A stretch of 64,000 nucleotides of DNA from Strigamia acuminata (Eukaryota; Arthropoda; Chilopoda; Geophilomorpha; Linotaeniidae). Below, one piece after another: positions 11,365 through 23,000 of this stretch. Location: contig OX442320.1 of the NCBI GenBank assembly GCA_949358305.1, positions 2,868,259-2,932,258 on the forward strand, given 5' to 3'. The translations under genes were made by a program, and so were the position numbers. Position 1 is the first letter of the stretch, and every line of letters starts with the position of its first letter. Below the pieces are notes generated by a model, which was not told the DNA's origin, ran no database searches, and saw only the letters and a program-made list of their open reading frames with translations.

Positions 11365-11890
11365 CACGGGTTACGTCAGATGGCGTGGCGGTTGTGAGAA
11401 ATTACGTCACACAGGCGCTCGCGCGGAGTTAAATAAAAATCCTCGAAATATAGAAATTGATTTATCGACGGTGGAACCGATTCCACGTCGAGCGTCCCAA
11501 CGATTAATTAGATTATAGAACTGGGTGTTGTCCGAAACGAAGATCGCGAACGCTCCGATCGGTTTACGATTTAAATTTCAACTCGCGGTACACGTCGCAC
11601 CATCGTAGGCGATGCGAGTTTGTATAATCGCGTTCGACGAGTTTGCAGACACTTTGAATTCGTTCGCTTCGAGCCATCATGGAGATCCGAGGGTTTCGGT
11701 CACAATTTCCTGAATCGATTTGATACGGTTGTTCTGCTCCGCCACGAACACTCCCTGGTTCGTCGAAAAACACTCCAAAGTGGGTTCGTCGGAGAACACG
11801 GGGCAGTTGGCGACCGATGCGCGCCGACAGCCCCGACAAATTGTTCCAAAATAAAATCCAAGCTCCCACAACGTTGTTTTCGATACGCGC
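11365..11890 (+). repeat. Repeat unit 2 with stem-loop 11800-11834
   Basis: Closest relative of unit 1. The stem-loop starts GGGGCAGTTGGCG and ends CGCGCCGACAGCCCC, followed by TTGTTCCAAAATAAA. Units 1 and 2 flank the retropepsin-like gene. Confidence 0.75.
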
Positions 11891-12269
11891 GTTCCTACAC
11901 GCGATGACGCGCGTGATGCGATGCGGGTGAGTGTGACACGGGTTTTCGAATTGGGCGTCGACGATGATGTTTGTCAACGTGGATAAACGTCCGCAAAGTG
12001 CCCGGAACGCAGTTAATTACCGACGAGAATTGAAAATGTAATCGTTTTTGATAAAAAGAAACCCTCGTAACGTTGAAACGATAAAGAGAACGCAAAATTC
12101 GGATTCGAATTCAGGTTCGATCCGCGAACTGTCGAGGCGCGACATGCCAAGCGTGGAGGGGAGCGTTTATCGCTCATAGGTGCCCGATGATCGGAGACGG
12201 GTGGGTGATGGGTGGGTGATCGGTACCAGACAGACACAAAACAGAATAAAATCTACCCCCGTACTTCGG

Positions 12270-12870
12270 TCGTCACTAAGATTACCTTCGCAGTGACCGA
12301 CTAGAATAAGAGTTTTGCAAAATATCCGTCGTTTCATATTTTAATTTTGTCTTTCCGGCGTCTCGCGCCATCGCTTTCGACGTGAGTTTGTGTCATTGCG
12401 TTCGGTGGATTTGCAAGCGCCTCTAGGTCGATCGAGACCAGACACGCTTACTTCAGAGTAGGGACCACTCCACCACAAACATTCCGAGGGTATTGGCGCG
12501 CAAAAAGGACGGGGTCCTATCTTCTCGCCACGCAGAATACGGGCAGCCAGCATTGGCAGCCCCCAATAACTTGTTCCAAAATAAGATCGAGTTGATTAGA
12601 TTCCTTCACTCGTCCCGTAAATACCGTAAATTTCGTAAATGTCACAATACGTGGTGAAAATGATGCGTCACGTGTCTTATCGCGCATTGGGTCACATTTA
12701 AACGCGCGTATCGTTAAGGGTGTCGCGTTCATGGTGGTACATTGGTGCCGGGATGTTCAGATACGCGCTCCCGTACGCTTCCACAGCGTTGGTATTGTTT
12801 GGTTATAGCGATTGTTTGTTCCAAATAATTGTGCAAAAACACTAGTTTAATTGTTTATATATTTAATCCT
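12270..12870 (+). repeat. Repeat unit 3 with shortened stem-loop 12541-12564
   Basis: Has the CTCGCGCCATCG block, a shortened GGGCAGCC...GGCAGCCCCC hairpin and TTGTTCCAAAATAAG, then the ACGCGCGTATCGTTAAGGG word. Confidence 0.65.
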
Positions 12871-13079
12871 CGGGAGATGCGTGCGACCTATACGCCGACC
12901 CCAAGCTCGTGATTTCGCTGCGGATTTCGTGGATCTGTCCGGGCTTTTGGGCGCCGGACAAAAAAAGTTCGATTGGAAATGGGTCCCCGGAGGACGGAGA
13001 AAAGAGAAAGGAGTAGACACGCGCGCGTGGGACACCCTGTGGAATAAAAAATACCCATGGAAGACAATGAAAGTTTAAT

Positions 13080-13440
13080 CCCACAATCGTCGAATCGGTT
13101 TCGTGGTTTGCGCTCCAACTGTTAATTAGATTATCGTCGTTGGGACCGATTGAAACAAATGTTTTGTGAAAAATTTGCAGTTTCAGATTTTAACTTTATC
13201 TATCTCCCAGACTTCTTGCCCCATCGCTGTCTACGCTGTCTACGCGAGCCAGCCAGACGACAATAATATGAGCCCTGAGGTCCGAGAGCGAGTCTGCATG
13301 TCCCAGGGGACGGCATGCGAGTAGCCACTCGTGCGCCCCTTGCCATCGCCAGACATGCTTTCGCCAAAGTATGAACCGTGACAACTATATTAAAACAATG
13401 TTTATTCGATCGAAAGAATCTATACAACAATTATGAGTAC
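13080..13440 (+). repeat. Repeat unit 4, degenerate, no stem-loop
   Basis: Shares the CCAACTGTTAATTAGATTAT block with other units, followed by a Thr/Ala-type GC-rich stretch. The GGGGC stem-loop and the TTGTTCC tail are not recognisable. Confidence 0.5.
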
Positions 13441-13540
13441 ACTTGTCAATTTATTTATCTATTTATTTGATAGAATCTTGGTTGTGGTCACTGTCGGTCA
13501 CATCGTAACCATCGTCTTCAGGGCCCATCACCCCTTCTCC

Positions 13541-14221
13541 CTACCACTCCTTTTCATCACCGTTATCATCGAGTCCTTCGTAACCACAGCCATCTTCCTC
13601 CTCCATCATGTCCACCATGTCCATCTCCATTTCCTTCACCTCCGCCTGCACCGCCTCTAGCTTCTTCCCCACCGACTTCAACACGCACAACGTCTTCGTC
13701 TTCTTTTCCCGCCATCTCGCCGCTTTCTCCATTCGCTCCGCAACCACTTTGTCCAGTTGCTCCGCCAACACCTTCTCCATTCGCTTCGCCATAACCTTCT
13801 CCACCACATTCTCCGCCACATTCTCCGCCACATTCTTCACCACATTCTTCACCACATTCTCCATTTTTTCTGTTATCACCGCCTCGACCCTTGTTGCCAA
13901 TCTCTCTTCCCGCAGCACCGAAGGTGAAGACGGCGGCGGCAATGATGTCTCTCTTCGCGACTGGAAAGGGAAAGGGAGAAAAAAAAAAGAGAATAAGCAA
14001 ATAAATAAAACCCAAGACGTGGCGCGTACCCTCTTGATCAGCGTCAGTTTACTCCTTTTCTGCCTGCCTGGACGCTTGGACAAAGCGGGATCGAGCGGTA
14101 CCGACGCGATAGCGGCAGTCGACGACGGCGATGTGGTTCTAGTCCGCGTCGCACGGAGAACGGGCGCCGAGATGGACGATGTCTCCCCTTCCCCTTTCAC
14201 CTTCCATGTTCCTGTCATCAT
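13541..14221 (-). CDS. Two-exon coiled-coil protein, 203 aa
   Basis: Minus-strand exon 1 is 14030-14221 and exon 2 is 13541-13960, with a phase-0 intron (GTACGC ... TTTCCAG). The ATG lies five bases after a 3' splice site, so a 5' UTR exon probably exists. The intron happens to be open in frame, so unspliced RNA would also be translatable. The product starts MMTGTWKVKGEGE. Residues about 85-140 are an ENVVEKV/MEKVLAEQ-type repeat predicted as a coiled coil, followed by a Glu/Asp-rich tail ending DNGDEKEW. Exon layout resembles 8095-8686. Not recognised as a named family. Confidence 0.55.
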   Translation of the reverse strand: MMTGTWKVKGEGETSSISAPVLRATRTRTTSPSSTAAIASVPLDPALSKRPGRQKRSKLTLIKRVRATSWVLFICLFSFFFLPFPFQSRRETSLPPPSSPSVLREERLATRVEAVITEKMENVVKNVVKNVAENVAENVVEKVMAKRMEKVLAEQLDKVVAERMEKAARWREKKTKTLCVLKSVGKKLEAVQAEVKEMEMDMVDMMEEEDGCGYEGLDDNGDEKEW

Positions 14222-15004
14222 GGTCTCTGAAAAAGAAAAAAACGCGATAGATAAAATCAAAAGAAAAAGAAAAAAAAAACAAAAAAAAAAACCAAATGGG
14301 TTATTAAATTGAGCTTCATTTTCTGTTAGCAACAATAACCAAACAAACAAATTTTTTCTGCGCGCGCTTACGGATACAATACGTGCATAATTGGGCGGGA
14401 ATAATTGACAAATGATACCACAAAACACTTGGCTCATTCGCTCGTTCACTCGCTCGCTCACTCACGTTTAACGAAACGAAACTAAACACGCAACTGCAAA
14501 CGCAAACTGTCTTTGCCCGGCTCTAGCCCGATTTAAAAATGGCGACAATTGAAACGAAGCTTCGTGCTTCACTGCAACGTGGTGTCGACGAGAGCGAGGG
14601 CGAGAGCGAGAGTGAGAGCGAGAGAAAGCGAGTGAGTGGGTGAGTAAGTAAGTAAGTAATCAAGTGGAGCATGCGTGGACTGGCGACGATATTTCCGCAG
14701 TCGTTCAATTTGGCGTGGGTTTACAACTCCGCTTATTTGGTCGCTGATCGAGTCGGCACGCACTTTAAACATGTCGACGGCAAACAATACACGCGGGAAA
14801 AAAAATAACGCTAAGTTGTACGTAAGAAGAGTCTTCATTATGAATAAATGCAAAGGACCGAACCCCGAATATTCGAGTGTCCACACAACCTATCGTCCAC
14901 CGGGTCTCGGTGTCTGGGTAGAAAGAGGGAGGGGACGTACGCGCGCGTACCGGACATTGCCACTCGGAACAAAAAATGTGCATAATAGGGAAAACGATCA
15001 AAGT
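14222..15004. other. Spacer with simple repeats
   Basis: A-rich run at 14228-14290, GAGC/GAGA-type repeats near 14590-14650, then unique sequence. No supported gene. It may include 5' UTR exons of the minus-strand coiled-coil gene. Confidence 0.4.
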
Positions 15005-15700
15005 TTAATTTCCTGATCTTGGAGTCGGTTCCGCGATTTGTGTTCCGACCAATAATTAGATTATCCTCGCAGCGACCTACTGGAACAAAGATTTTGTGGA
15101 AAATCCGCCGTTTTATATATTTTTTTTTCTTTTCTGGTTGTCTCGCACCATGTAATCGACGCGAGTTTTTGAGATTGCGCTCGACCGGACTTTGCGAACA
15201 TTCTCAGAGCGAGCGTTCCGGGCCCTCGCGGATATCCGGAGGGTTCCGGTGTGCGGCATCGGTTTGATTGCGCTCGTTTTATTCTGCGTTGTCACTGGCC
15301 AGACGCGAATGGTCGGAGGGTCGCGTTCGCGACAAATAGGGGCAGTTGGCGCCGACGAGCGCCGGCAGCCCCGACACATTGTTTCAAATAAAGCTCCTGT
15401 CGAGTTGATTCGATTCGATTCGTATCGTGTTAATTTATCTCTGCGATCTACGCGGTGGAAACAATGCCCCGCTCTTCTACCCCGTATTGCGCGCCTCATC
15501 GCGCATTAGATCGCATTTAAACGCGCGTACAATTAAGGGTGACGCGATCACGCCGCTAAATCGACGCACACTTTACTCACGGATGCGCACCGGCACTGAA
15601 ACGTCCAGAAACAAGCTTCTACACGTTTCTACGGCGTCGGCATTGTTTATTTATTTGTTTATTCGTTTACTTATTTATTAATTCATCTATTCAGACCTCG
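15005..15700 (+). repeat. Repeat unit 5 with stem-loop 15339-15372
   Basis: Contains the AATTAGATTATCCTCG block, TCTCGCACCATG, a stem-loop starting GGGGCAGTTGGCGCC and ending GCGCCGGCAGCCCC, then ACATTGTTTCAAATAAAGC. Its downstream part matches unit 7. Confidence 0.7.
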
Positions 15701-16049
15701 TGGTGTGCAAATTGGGGAAAGGTCCCTCATTTTTAGCGTTACGGCGGCCTGTGTATTGGTCCCGTGTTCGCAATTCTGACTTGAACGCAGCCAACCGACC
15801 GAGACCCGACGTCAAATTCGATAGCAACGCGTCGGAATGCAAATAACTATCGACGAAAATTAAAAGTATAATTGTTTAATAAAAGGAAACTGACGTAATG
15901 TTGAAACGCTAAAAAATACGTAAAATTAAGATTCAAATTCGGGTTCGATCCAGGTCAGATTAAGTCAGTCAGATCAGATCCACGAACTCTCGAGGCGCGA
16001 CATGTTTATCGCTTAAAGATACCTGGCGATCGACGATGGGCGGACGACT

Positions 16050-16520
16050 GGAGTTCGATTTCCCGACCATGGGATCAGTTTCGCGGTTCGTGCTCCATTG
16101 TTTAATGAGATTATCTTCGTTGGGGTCGATCCCAACAAAAAAATTGAAAATAAATTACATTTTACATTTTAGAACTGGCTTCCGGACGCCTCGCACCATC
16201 CCCGGCGACGCAGTTGTTGTCGTTGGATTCGACCGACTCTGCGGACATTTTCAAACCCAGACCAGACACACTTGTTTCGAACAAGGAGCCATCAAGCGCT
16301 GAGCGCTTAAACGGACCTGTTTCGTCCTTTTTGTGTCTCAATACCCTCGGGGTGTTCGTGGTGGAGTAGATGTCATTTATGCGTTGTAAAAAGTGTTTTC
16401 TCTATTGCATCGGCATACGGGCATACGGGCATACGGGGCAGCTGGTGACGGCAGCCCCCAATAAATTTGTTCCAAAAATAAGTTCCCGTCGAGTCGTGTC
16501 GATTTCTCTTTCTCTCTCTC
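16050..16520 (+). repeat. Repeat unit 6 with short stem-loop 16435-16459
   Basis: Contains TTTAATGAGATTATCTTCG, CCTCGCACCATC, a GCATACGG microrepeat, a shortened GGGGCAGC...GGCAGCCCCC hairpin and TTTGTTCCAAAAATAAG. Confidence 0.65.
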
Positions 16521-16552
16521 TGGTCCGCCGTGATCGCGCTTCATTGCGCTAA

Positions 16553-17370
16553 ATTGCCGCCAGAACGCGCTACCGTCGCATCAGGCGAACATTTTTGGCG
16601 TCCATTAAAGGACGCGGATTACGGGTCACGTGAACGGGCGTCAAATCCCGCGCGCAAACGATCGTGTCGAGTTAAATAAAAGAATAGAAATCGGTGACAA
16701 GTGTTGCGCGAAACGAGGCCACGAACGCCTCTATTGGTTTACGATTTTATTTTCACCCCATTGTACTCGACGCGCCAGCGTAGGAGAAGTGAGTTTTCGT
16801 CACTACGTTCGATGGATTTACAAACAAACAGACAAACAAACAAACAAACGGTTTCAGACCGTTCCGGGTCCTCGCGGATATCCGGAGGGTTCCGGTGGTG
16901 GATTTGTCTCATCACTTTTAATCTATCCTGTGTTGTCATCGGCCAAACCAGTGCCGGTTTGCACGGTACAAAGGGTCGTGCAAAGGGTCGCATTCGCGGC
17001 AAATAGGGGCAGCTGGTGTCGACGGACGAGCGCCGGCAGCCCCGACAAATTGTTCCAAAAAAAGCTCCTGTCGGGTTGATTCGATTCGATTCGACTCGTG
17101 TTAATTTATCCCTGCGACCCGCCCCCGTAAATGTCGTAATACGCGGTGGAAACGATGCCCGCTCTTCTACCCCGCATTGCGCGCCTCGTCGCGCACTAGG
17201 CCGCGTTCAAACGCGCGTACTATTAAGGGTGACGCGATCTCGCCGGTAAGTCGACATGCGCTTTACTCACGAATGCGCGTCGGCACCGAAACGTTCGGAA
17301 ACATGCTTCCGCAGTGTCGGCATTGTTCATTTATTAAATTATTTGTTTATTCATATATTTAAACTCCGTG
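16553..17370 (+). repeat. Repeat unit 7 with stem-loop 17006-17043
   Basis: The upstream part matches the region in front of unit 1 (near 9241-9560). The stem-loop starts GGGGCAGCTGGTGTC and ends GCGCCGGCAGCCCC, followed by CAAATTGTTCCAAAAAAAG. The tail matches unit 5. Confidence 0.7.
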
Positions 17371-17520
17371 GTTGATTGATGGGCGTGTGGATTTCGCGAT
17401 TTGCGTTGGCCCTGTGTTCACAGTTTTGATTGATTTGAACGCAGCCAATCGAACGAGACCCGACATCAATCTCGATAGCGACGCGTCGGAACGCAAAGAA
17501 CTGCTCACCGAGAATTGAAA

Positions 17521-18231
17521 GTGTAATTGTAAAACAAATAATCAACAAATAATCAATGTGGAACAATCATCGTGTAATATTTTATTAATAAATTGTATTT
17601 TGAAAAAAAAAAAAAAAAAAAAAAACAACAACAACAACTAATTTATCTTTCGATGCGAGTAAATTACAAACTTTGTCTTTGAGTTTTAGTCACCCCAAAA
17701 GTTGAATCAAATTTTCAATTTAATTATTAATTCCATCTATCCGTCTGCCTGTCTTCTCCTTGCAGCACCCCGGGTCCGCAGCGATGGGACGCGCGCCGTC
17801 GACGAGCGTGTACGTGCTGAGCGGCCCATTGCCCGGCATCGCAACGGAGCATTTCGAGCGACCAGACTCGGTGTCGTCGTAGAGGAGACACAGACTGCAC
17901 GTCCTTCTCGTTGACGCACCAGGAGCTGATACCATCGTCCACTAGGAGGCAACACGCCACGTCTAGGTTGCAATTAATCAATCAATCAATCAATCAATCA
18001 ATCAGTTTAACAAAATCCTGCAATCATAAAACGTCTGGTTAAAATTCAAATATTTATACATTTTCTGATTATATTTCACCCATCCAACAACTCGTTTCGT
18101 TCCAGGTGTCGCGAAACACTCGATTTTATATCTAGTCGGTCACTTGTTTTTCTTCCACCTGAAATTCAAGATAAATTAATTCAATTCGTTCAAACCAAAT
18201 AAATCAACTCGTATTAAAAAGATTCGATCCG
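17521..18231. other. Spacer with a GC-rich exon-like block
   Basis: Holds a 24-base A run and an ACA repeat (17601-17640), an ATCA repeat (17967-18004), and a GC-rich block at 17774-17950 bounded by a plus-strand 3' splice site (CTTCTCCTTGCAG). The block is open for a stretch on both strands, and I could not decide its strand or frame. Confidence 0.3.
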
Positions 18232-18950
18232 CACTATTTCACTCGGTTTAACATCGTTAACCTGTATGAAAAATAGAAATAAAGTCATAAATCAGTTTTT
18301 TTCTACATGCACCGGTAGTTTCGATGGATGAACGGTCCTTCAGCAATGTTGTGCGAAAAACGATGCACGCAAATTCGTTGAATTTCCTCCAGATTCCGTA
18401 ACACCAATTCGAGTGGCCTTATATGTATGCGCGCGCGAGTATGTATGTGTGTCAACACGCGAGAACGACGCGAGGACTCCGTGTGACATCTGTCGCGAGC
18501 AACCGAGAATGACACGTAGCAAACCGTCTGCACATCGTGTTTCCTGCAAAAATGAGAACGATCTGTTTTTAATACGCTGTCAGAAGTATGTGACGTGAAA
18601 AGAACTCATCTAATTGCCCTTCCTTTCCTATTTTCCACTCTCTGTCGCTTCGTTGTCGACAAATGCGTCCTCGTTGTCCCTTTCTATTTCCAATATAATC
18701 GTGAGAGGACCGTGGTGCGTCCTATTCTCTTCCCGATGGACCCGCGCTAATGTCCTAGAAAAAATGTACACTCTTCAGTTTATTTCCTCGGGATTTATTT
18801 GAACTCAGGCATCCGAATTTTACTCACCTGTTGTGCTTGTTTTCGCGGCTTTTTTTCCTCCCGGGCTCCGTCCTAGTTTGTCGACTCGCGCAACCCGACT
18901 CACTCACTCCGCACGGTTATACGCGCCCGTCGAATCTCTGCTGGAGATAC
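18232..18950 (-). other. Candidate exons of an unassigned minus-strand gene
   Basis: Minus-strand blocks at about 18308-18542, 18640-18754 and 18840-18900 are GC-rich, open and bounded by plausible splice sites (TTTTTGCAG, TTTTTTCTAG, and a GTGAGT donor). The middle block encodes a Glu/Asp/Thr-rich stretch. Two alternative joins give different downstream frames, so no protein is proposed. Confidence 0.3.
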
Positions 18951-19469
18951 TAATGTTTGCAAAAATTTAAAGCAAAGCTCGCACGTTCTTCTTACCTTCC
19001 TGCTTGGTTTAGACGTCTCGCGTTATGTTATTTGTCTCCATCCGCTGACGCTTATTTCTCGTCGTTTCCAACGGCGGCCATTGCTTTCGTTGCGAATCTT
19101 CTCTGTTTTCGGGTTTTATCAATTCCCGTCCCGAACTGCTCCCGTCAACATCGCTTTTAGACAGTTTATGCCCGTTTAGACTATCGATTCGAATAAACGT
19201 CCATTAGTTCCTATCAGTTAATCGAAGCTAGTTAGGTCGTTTTCACGACCCGATGTCACTCAAACGGATTTATTAGCGCCTCTCTACCGTTTTTTGCCCG
19301 TTTCAATCGAGTTTTAGTGTTACCCACTTCTCCCGATGTTCTTCGTCTTTGAAGAATTTACTTATTGTTTACTCTATTCGTCGATAATAAACAGTCAAAC
19401 TTAAACACCGCCCAGTCTCTCGTCGCACGCCGGACCAACCGGATGTTACACCTGCATTATTAAAATAGA

Positions 19470-19508
<39 letters not shown>

Positions 19509-20072
19509 ACAACGCCATCTATTGGGCGTGAATGCAACACACGATTCCACGGGGTTCCCATTGAATTTATTTACGTGGCCGCGCGTAGATAGTAAATAAA
19601 TGAATAAATAGATAAATAAATAAATAAATAAATACATATATAATATATATTATATATACGCAATGTTCTCTCCATTCGAGTAAACTTGTACTTTTATTGC
19701 CCTTTTGCACATGTGGCGTTGCCTCCGGTCAACGTTTTTGACCCACGATAAAAACTCCAAAATAAACAAATAAGTAAAGGGAACAAAAACCCGAACTTGT
19801 TGGTTTGTTTAAACGCGACTGGAGTGAAGTGGGCATCACAGCACCCCGCTCACGATCGCGCGCTCGAAATTATAACGGAGCCCAAAATATTATCGTCTGA
19901 CCCAAAATTGTTTCGTTTTTAATTAAAAAACGATCACATAGCCGACTCCAAAACCAAAACATCGTAGCTCTTAAAAACGGATGTAAATCGGAGACTTTGA
20001 ATCAAAATCATTCGCGGAATCGCCAACAGGTGTCGCGTCAACAAACTGGTAGCGAGCATACATGAACTGGAA
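18951..20072. other. Intergenic region with TAAA simple repeats
   Basis: No gene seen. Two AAAT/TAAA tetranucleotide tracts (19466-19509 and 19590-19634) flank about 80 bp of CpG-rich unique sequence, followed by TATA-rich palindromic DNA at 19636-19660. The end of the region probably holds the promoter of the plus-strand gene that starts at 20073. Confidence 0.45.
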
Positions 20073-23000
20073 ATGGAAGCGGGAAGTTTATGCTCGGTCG
20101 CGTCTCCGCAGGTAAATTTGGGCGGCTTTTACGAATTTTTGCGATATTTTTGTCAATGAATCGCGTCCGTGGTCGTACGTGTGCACACGTGTGGTCGTCG
20201 AACAACGCGCATGGATTTTTGTGTTTGGTCGCGGGAGTGTACGTGAGTGAGCGTTTGCGGTGTAACGTGGATGATTTTTACCCGATCGACGGCGAACGAG
20301 GTTTATTAAAATTAGACGAATGTATACATTTTTTATTTATTGATTTATACACGATTCATCGATTCATATGCACACGTGTATACCGTATTGGTCCACTCGT
20401 TGCCACGCACCGTCGTCGAGCACGGATTTGTGGTCGTTTTCAAATCGCGCGTTTAGAGCGGAATATGCCAACACAAACGAAAAATGTTTTTATTTTTATT
20501 TTTATTTTTTATTTTCTCTCCCTTACAGACATCCGACGCAAACAAAGAGACGGAAGGTGGGAAGATGGAAAATGAAAAATTAGAAACCGAGGAGGGGTCA
20601 ACCGAAGTTGCAACCACGATGACGGTGAGTGGAAAAATTGTCTCACGATTAACAATATTATTATTATTATTATTGATGAAAAATAGATAAACGAACACAT
20701 AAATAAATAAATATTTCTGCCTAATTCGCGAAATAAAAATAGAAAATAATTTATTTATTTCCGCGCGGACATTAAAAATTGATTCATATAAGGTGCGCGC
20801 CATAAGTATAGAATAATCAGTTTTTTTGTAATATTTTTTTTTACGCTTTATCTGGAATCATATCAATTTTTTTATAAATGTATTTTGTCATTAGAATTCG
20901 TTTAAAATTAACACATTTATAATTTTTATGGAAAAATAAATTTGGCAGTGATTTTACACAAAAATGGGGGTGACATAAGTATAGAATATTTTAGGTTAGA
21001 TGCAAAAAAATGAGTAAAATTAATATCACATAACATGCCTTTGTCTGATTAGTTAATCAGTGAATATGTCATCAATTTTCTGCCATTTTTGAATTGTATT
21101 ACTTGCTATTTTCTTATTTTGAAGCAATCCCTTGTACAAAACTTGTAACCATTGTGGAAATCGCTGAAATAAAGCGATTAAAGGCACTGTGGCTCGCCAA
21201 ACAACAAATTGATAGAAGATTAGGAAGAAATTGAAAGAAATTAGCCAATTGCATAAAAAATTCTAACCAAAACGTGAAATCCAAGTGTGAAAGCAGACAG
21301 GGAAGACCAAAAGTGACCATGCAGTGAGCATTGTCCTGCTGAAACACCCATTTATTGCCATAATTTTTCATCCAAATGGCAATAAATGCATGTTCAACAC
21401 TTCCTTATACTTCTGTGAATCTTTCCATCCTTTTATTATTATGATGTTTGCCTGTAATTTTTGCCCAAATGTCACCCAAACCATCACCTGATTCTGCCCA
21501 CTGAGAAAACTTCTCTTATCTCCTTAAATCTTGCCACTTATTACACTAACCATCCAGACCATCTAAATTGAACTGTATTTTGTCTGTAAAAAGCACTCAG
21601 TTTCATGATTTGGTCCAGGGCAGCTTGGTATTAGTCTAATCAGAGCACTTCAATTTATGGGCTTCAGTTAACCACAGTTGTACAGCTATTTTTGATAACA
21701 AAGGTGATCACAATTCTTTAGTCTGCTTTGAATTGTTTGCTAAAGACACAATTACATCTACATGTGTGCAAATTTCATTTGCAGACAACAGCAAAGTCAG
21801 TGCCAGGCACAAAATATTCCTGTCTACTTGCTGCATCGTCACTTTTGGTCCTCTCCGTCTTGCTTCCATATTTGATTTTCATCATTGGGTTAGGACTTTT
21901 GATAGAATTGAATAATTTCTTTCTGATCTTCTATGGATTTGCTGTTTGGAGAGCCCCGGTGACTTTAATTGCCATATTTCAGCGATTTCTACAATGGTTA
22001 CAAGTTTTGCACAAGGAATTGCTTCAAAATAAGAAAATAGCAAGTAATAAAATTCAAAAATGGCAGAAAATTGATGACATAATCACTGATTGACTAATCA
22101 AACAAAGGCATGTTATGTGATATTAATTTTCTCCATTTTTTTGCATGAAACCTAAAATATTCTATACTTATGTCACCCCCATTTTTAAGGAAAATCACTG
22201 CCAAATTTATTTTTATACAAAACTTAAAAACCTGTTAATTTTAAATGAATTCTAATGCTAAAATACATTTATTAAAAAATTGGTTTGATTCCAGATGAAG
22301 CACAAAAAAAAATATTTCAAAAAAACTGATTATTCTATACTTATGGCGCGCACCTTAACGTGTAAAAATTTCATTTTTTTAAATTTAATTTTTTTGTCCC
22401 ATTTATGCGCGATCTCTTATCTGTGCCAATTTTAAGCAATGACAAACGGTCCCGATTCTCCAACCATTTAACAGCATCGAATGCCAATTGCAAAGTAGTG
22501 ATCAAATTTTTCTTCCGACAATTAAATCTGAGATCCGTGGAGAGGGGCCACGTCGGGATAGGAATAAATTCTAATATCCGCGTGGAAATGGGCACGGTCC
22601 GGGGTACGGACCCGCTATTTTCCATTTTTCTAAACTTTCTTTGTTTTATTTTATTTTATTTATTTATTTTTTAAACGCTGATTTATTCATACACATTCGT
22701 ATCGTTCCAGGACACGGAACCGCACGTGGACGAGAGGTTGGTCACTGTGGAAGCGTCGACGGCGGTGAGTGAAAGAATTGGCCCATAATCAAAATTAATT
22801 TTGCGAGGATAAGCTTTCGTTGCTGGTTCTGGCGCGATCGACGCAATTGTGACCCATTCTCCCATGTTTGTGCGCGCGAAAATACGCGAACACGCGCGTC
22901 CAATTTTTGTCGTTCGACGCCCCGCGTCTCGATTTGTTTTACGTGTCCACTCCATTCCCTCCCCCCCACCCCCCCCCCCCTTTTTTTTTTTTCTTTTAAT

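Larger units (their letters stand above)
9241..17520 (+). repeat. Array of at least seven diverged direct repeat units
   Basis: Units of about 0.4-0.8 kb recur in the same orientation. Hallmarks in order are TTAATTAGATTAT, a block with CTCGCACCAT, the 40-base stretch around GAGTTTGCAGACACTTT, a GGGGC...GCCCC stem-loop, TTGTTCCAAAATAA, and often a downstream ACGCGCGTA..TTAAGGG word. Spacers are also duplicated: about 10040-10240 matches 12815-13030, and 12000-12180 matches 15835-16030. Two host genes (10739-11281 and 13541-14221) lie between units. It could be a tandemly duplicated locus or eroded LTR-like units. I do not recognise the family. Confidence 0.75.

Noticed and set aside
21728-22093. 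121-codon plus-strand ORF with hydrophobic stretch
   Set aside because: Antisense of the right inverted repeat and transposase remnant of the Tc1-like element.
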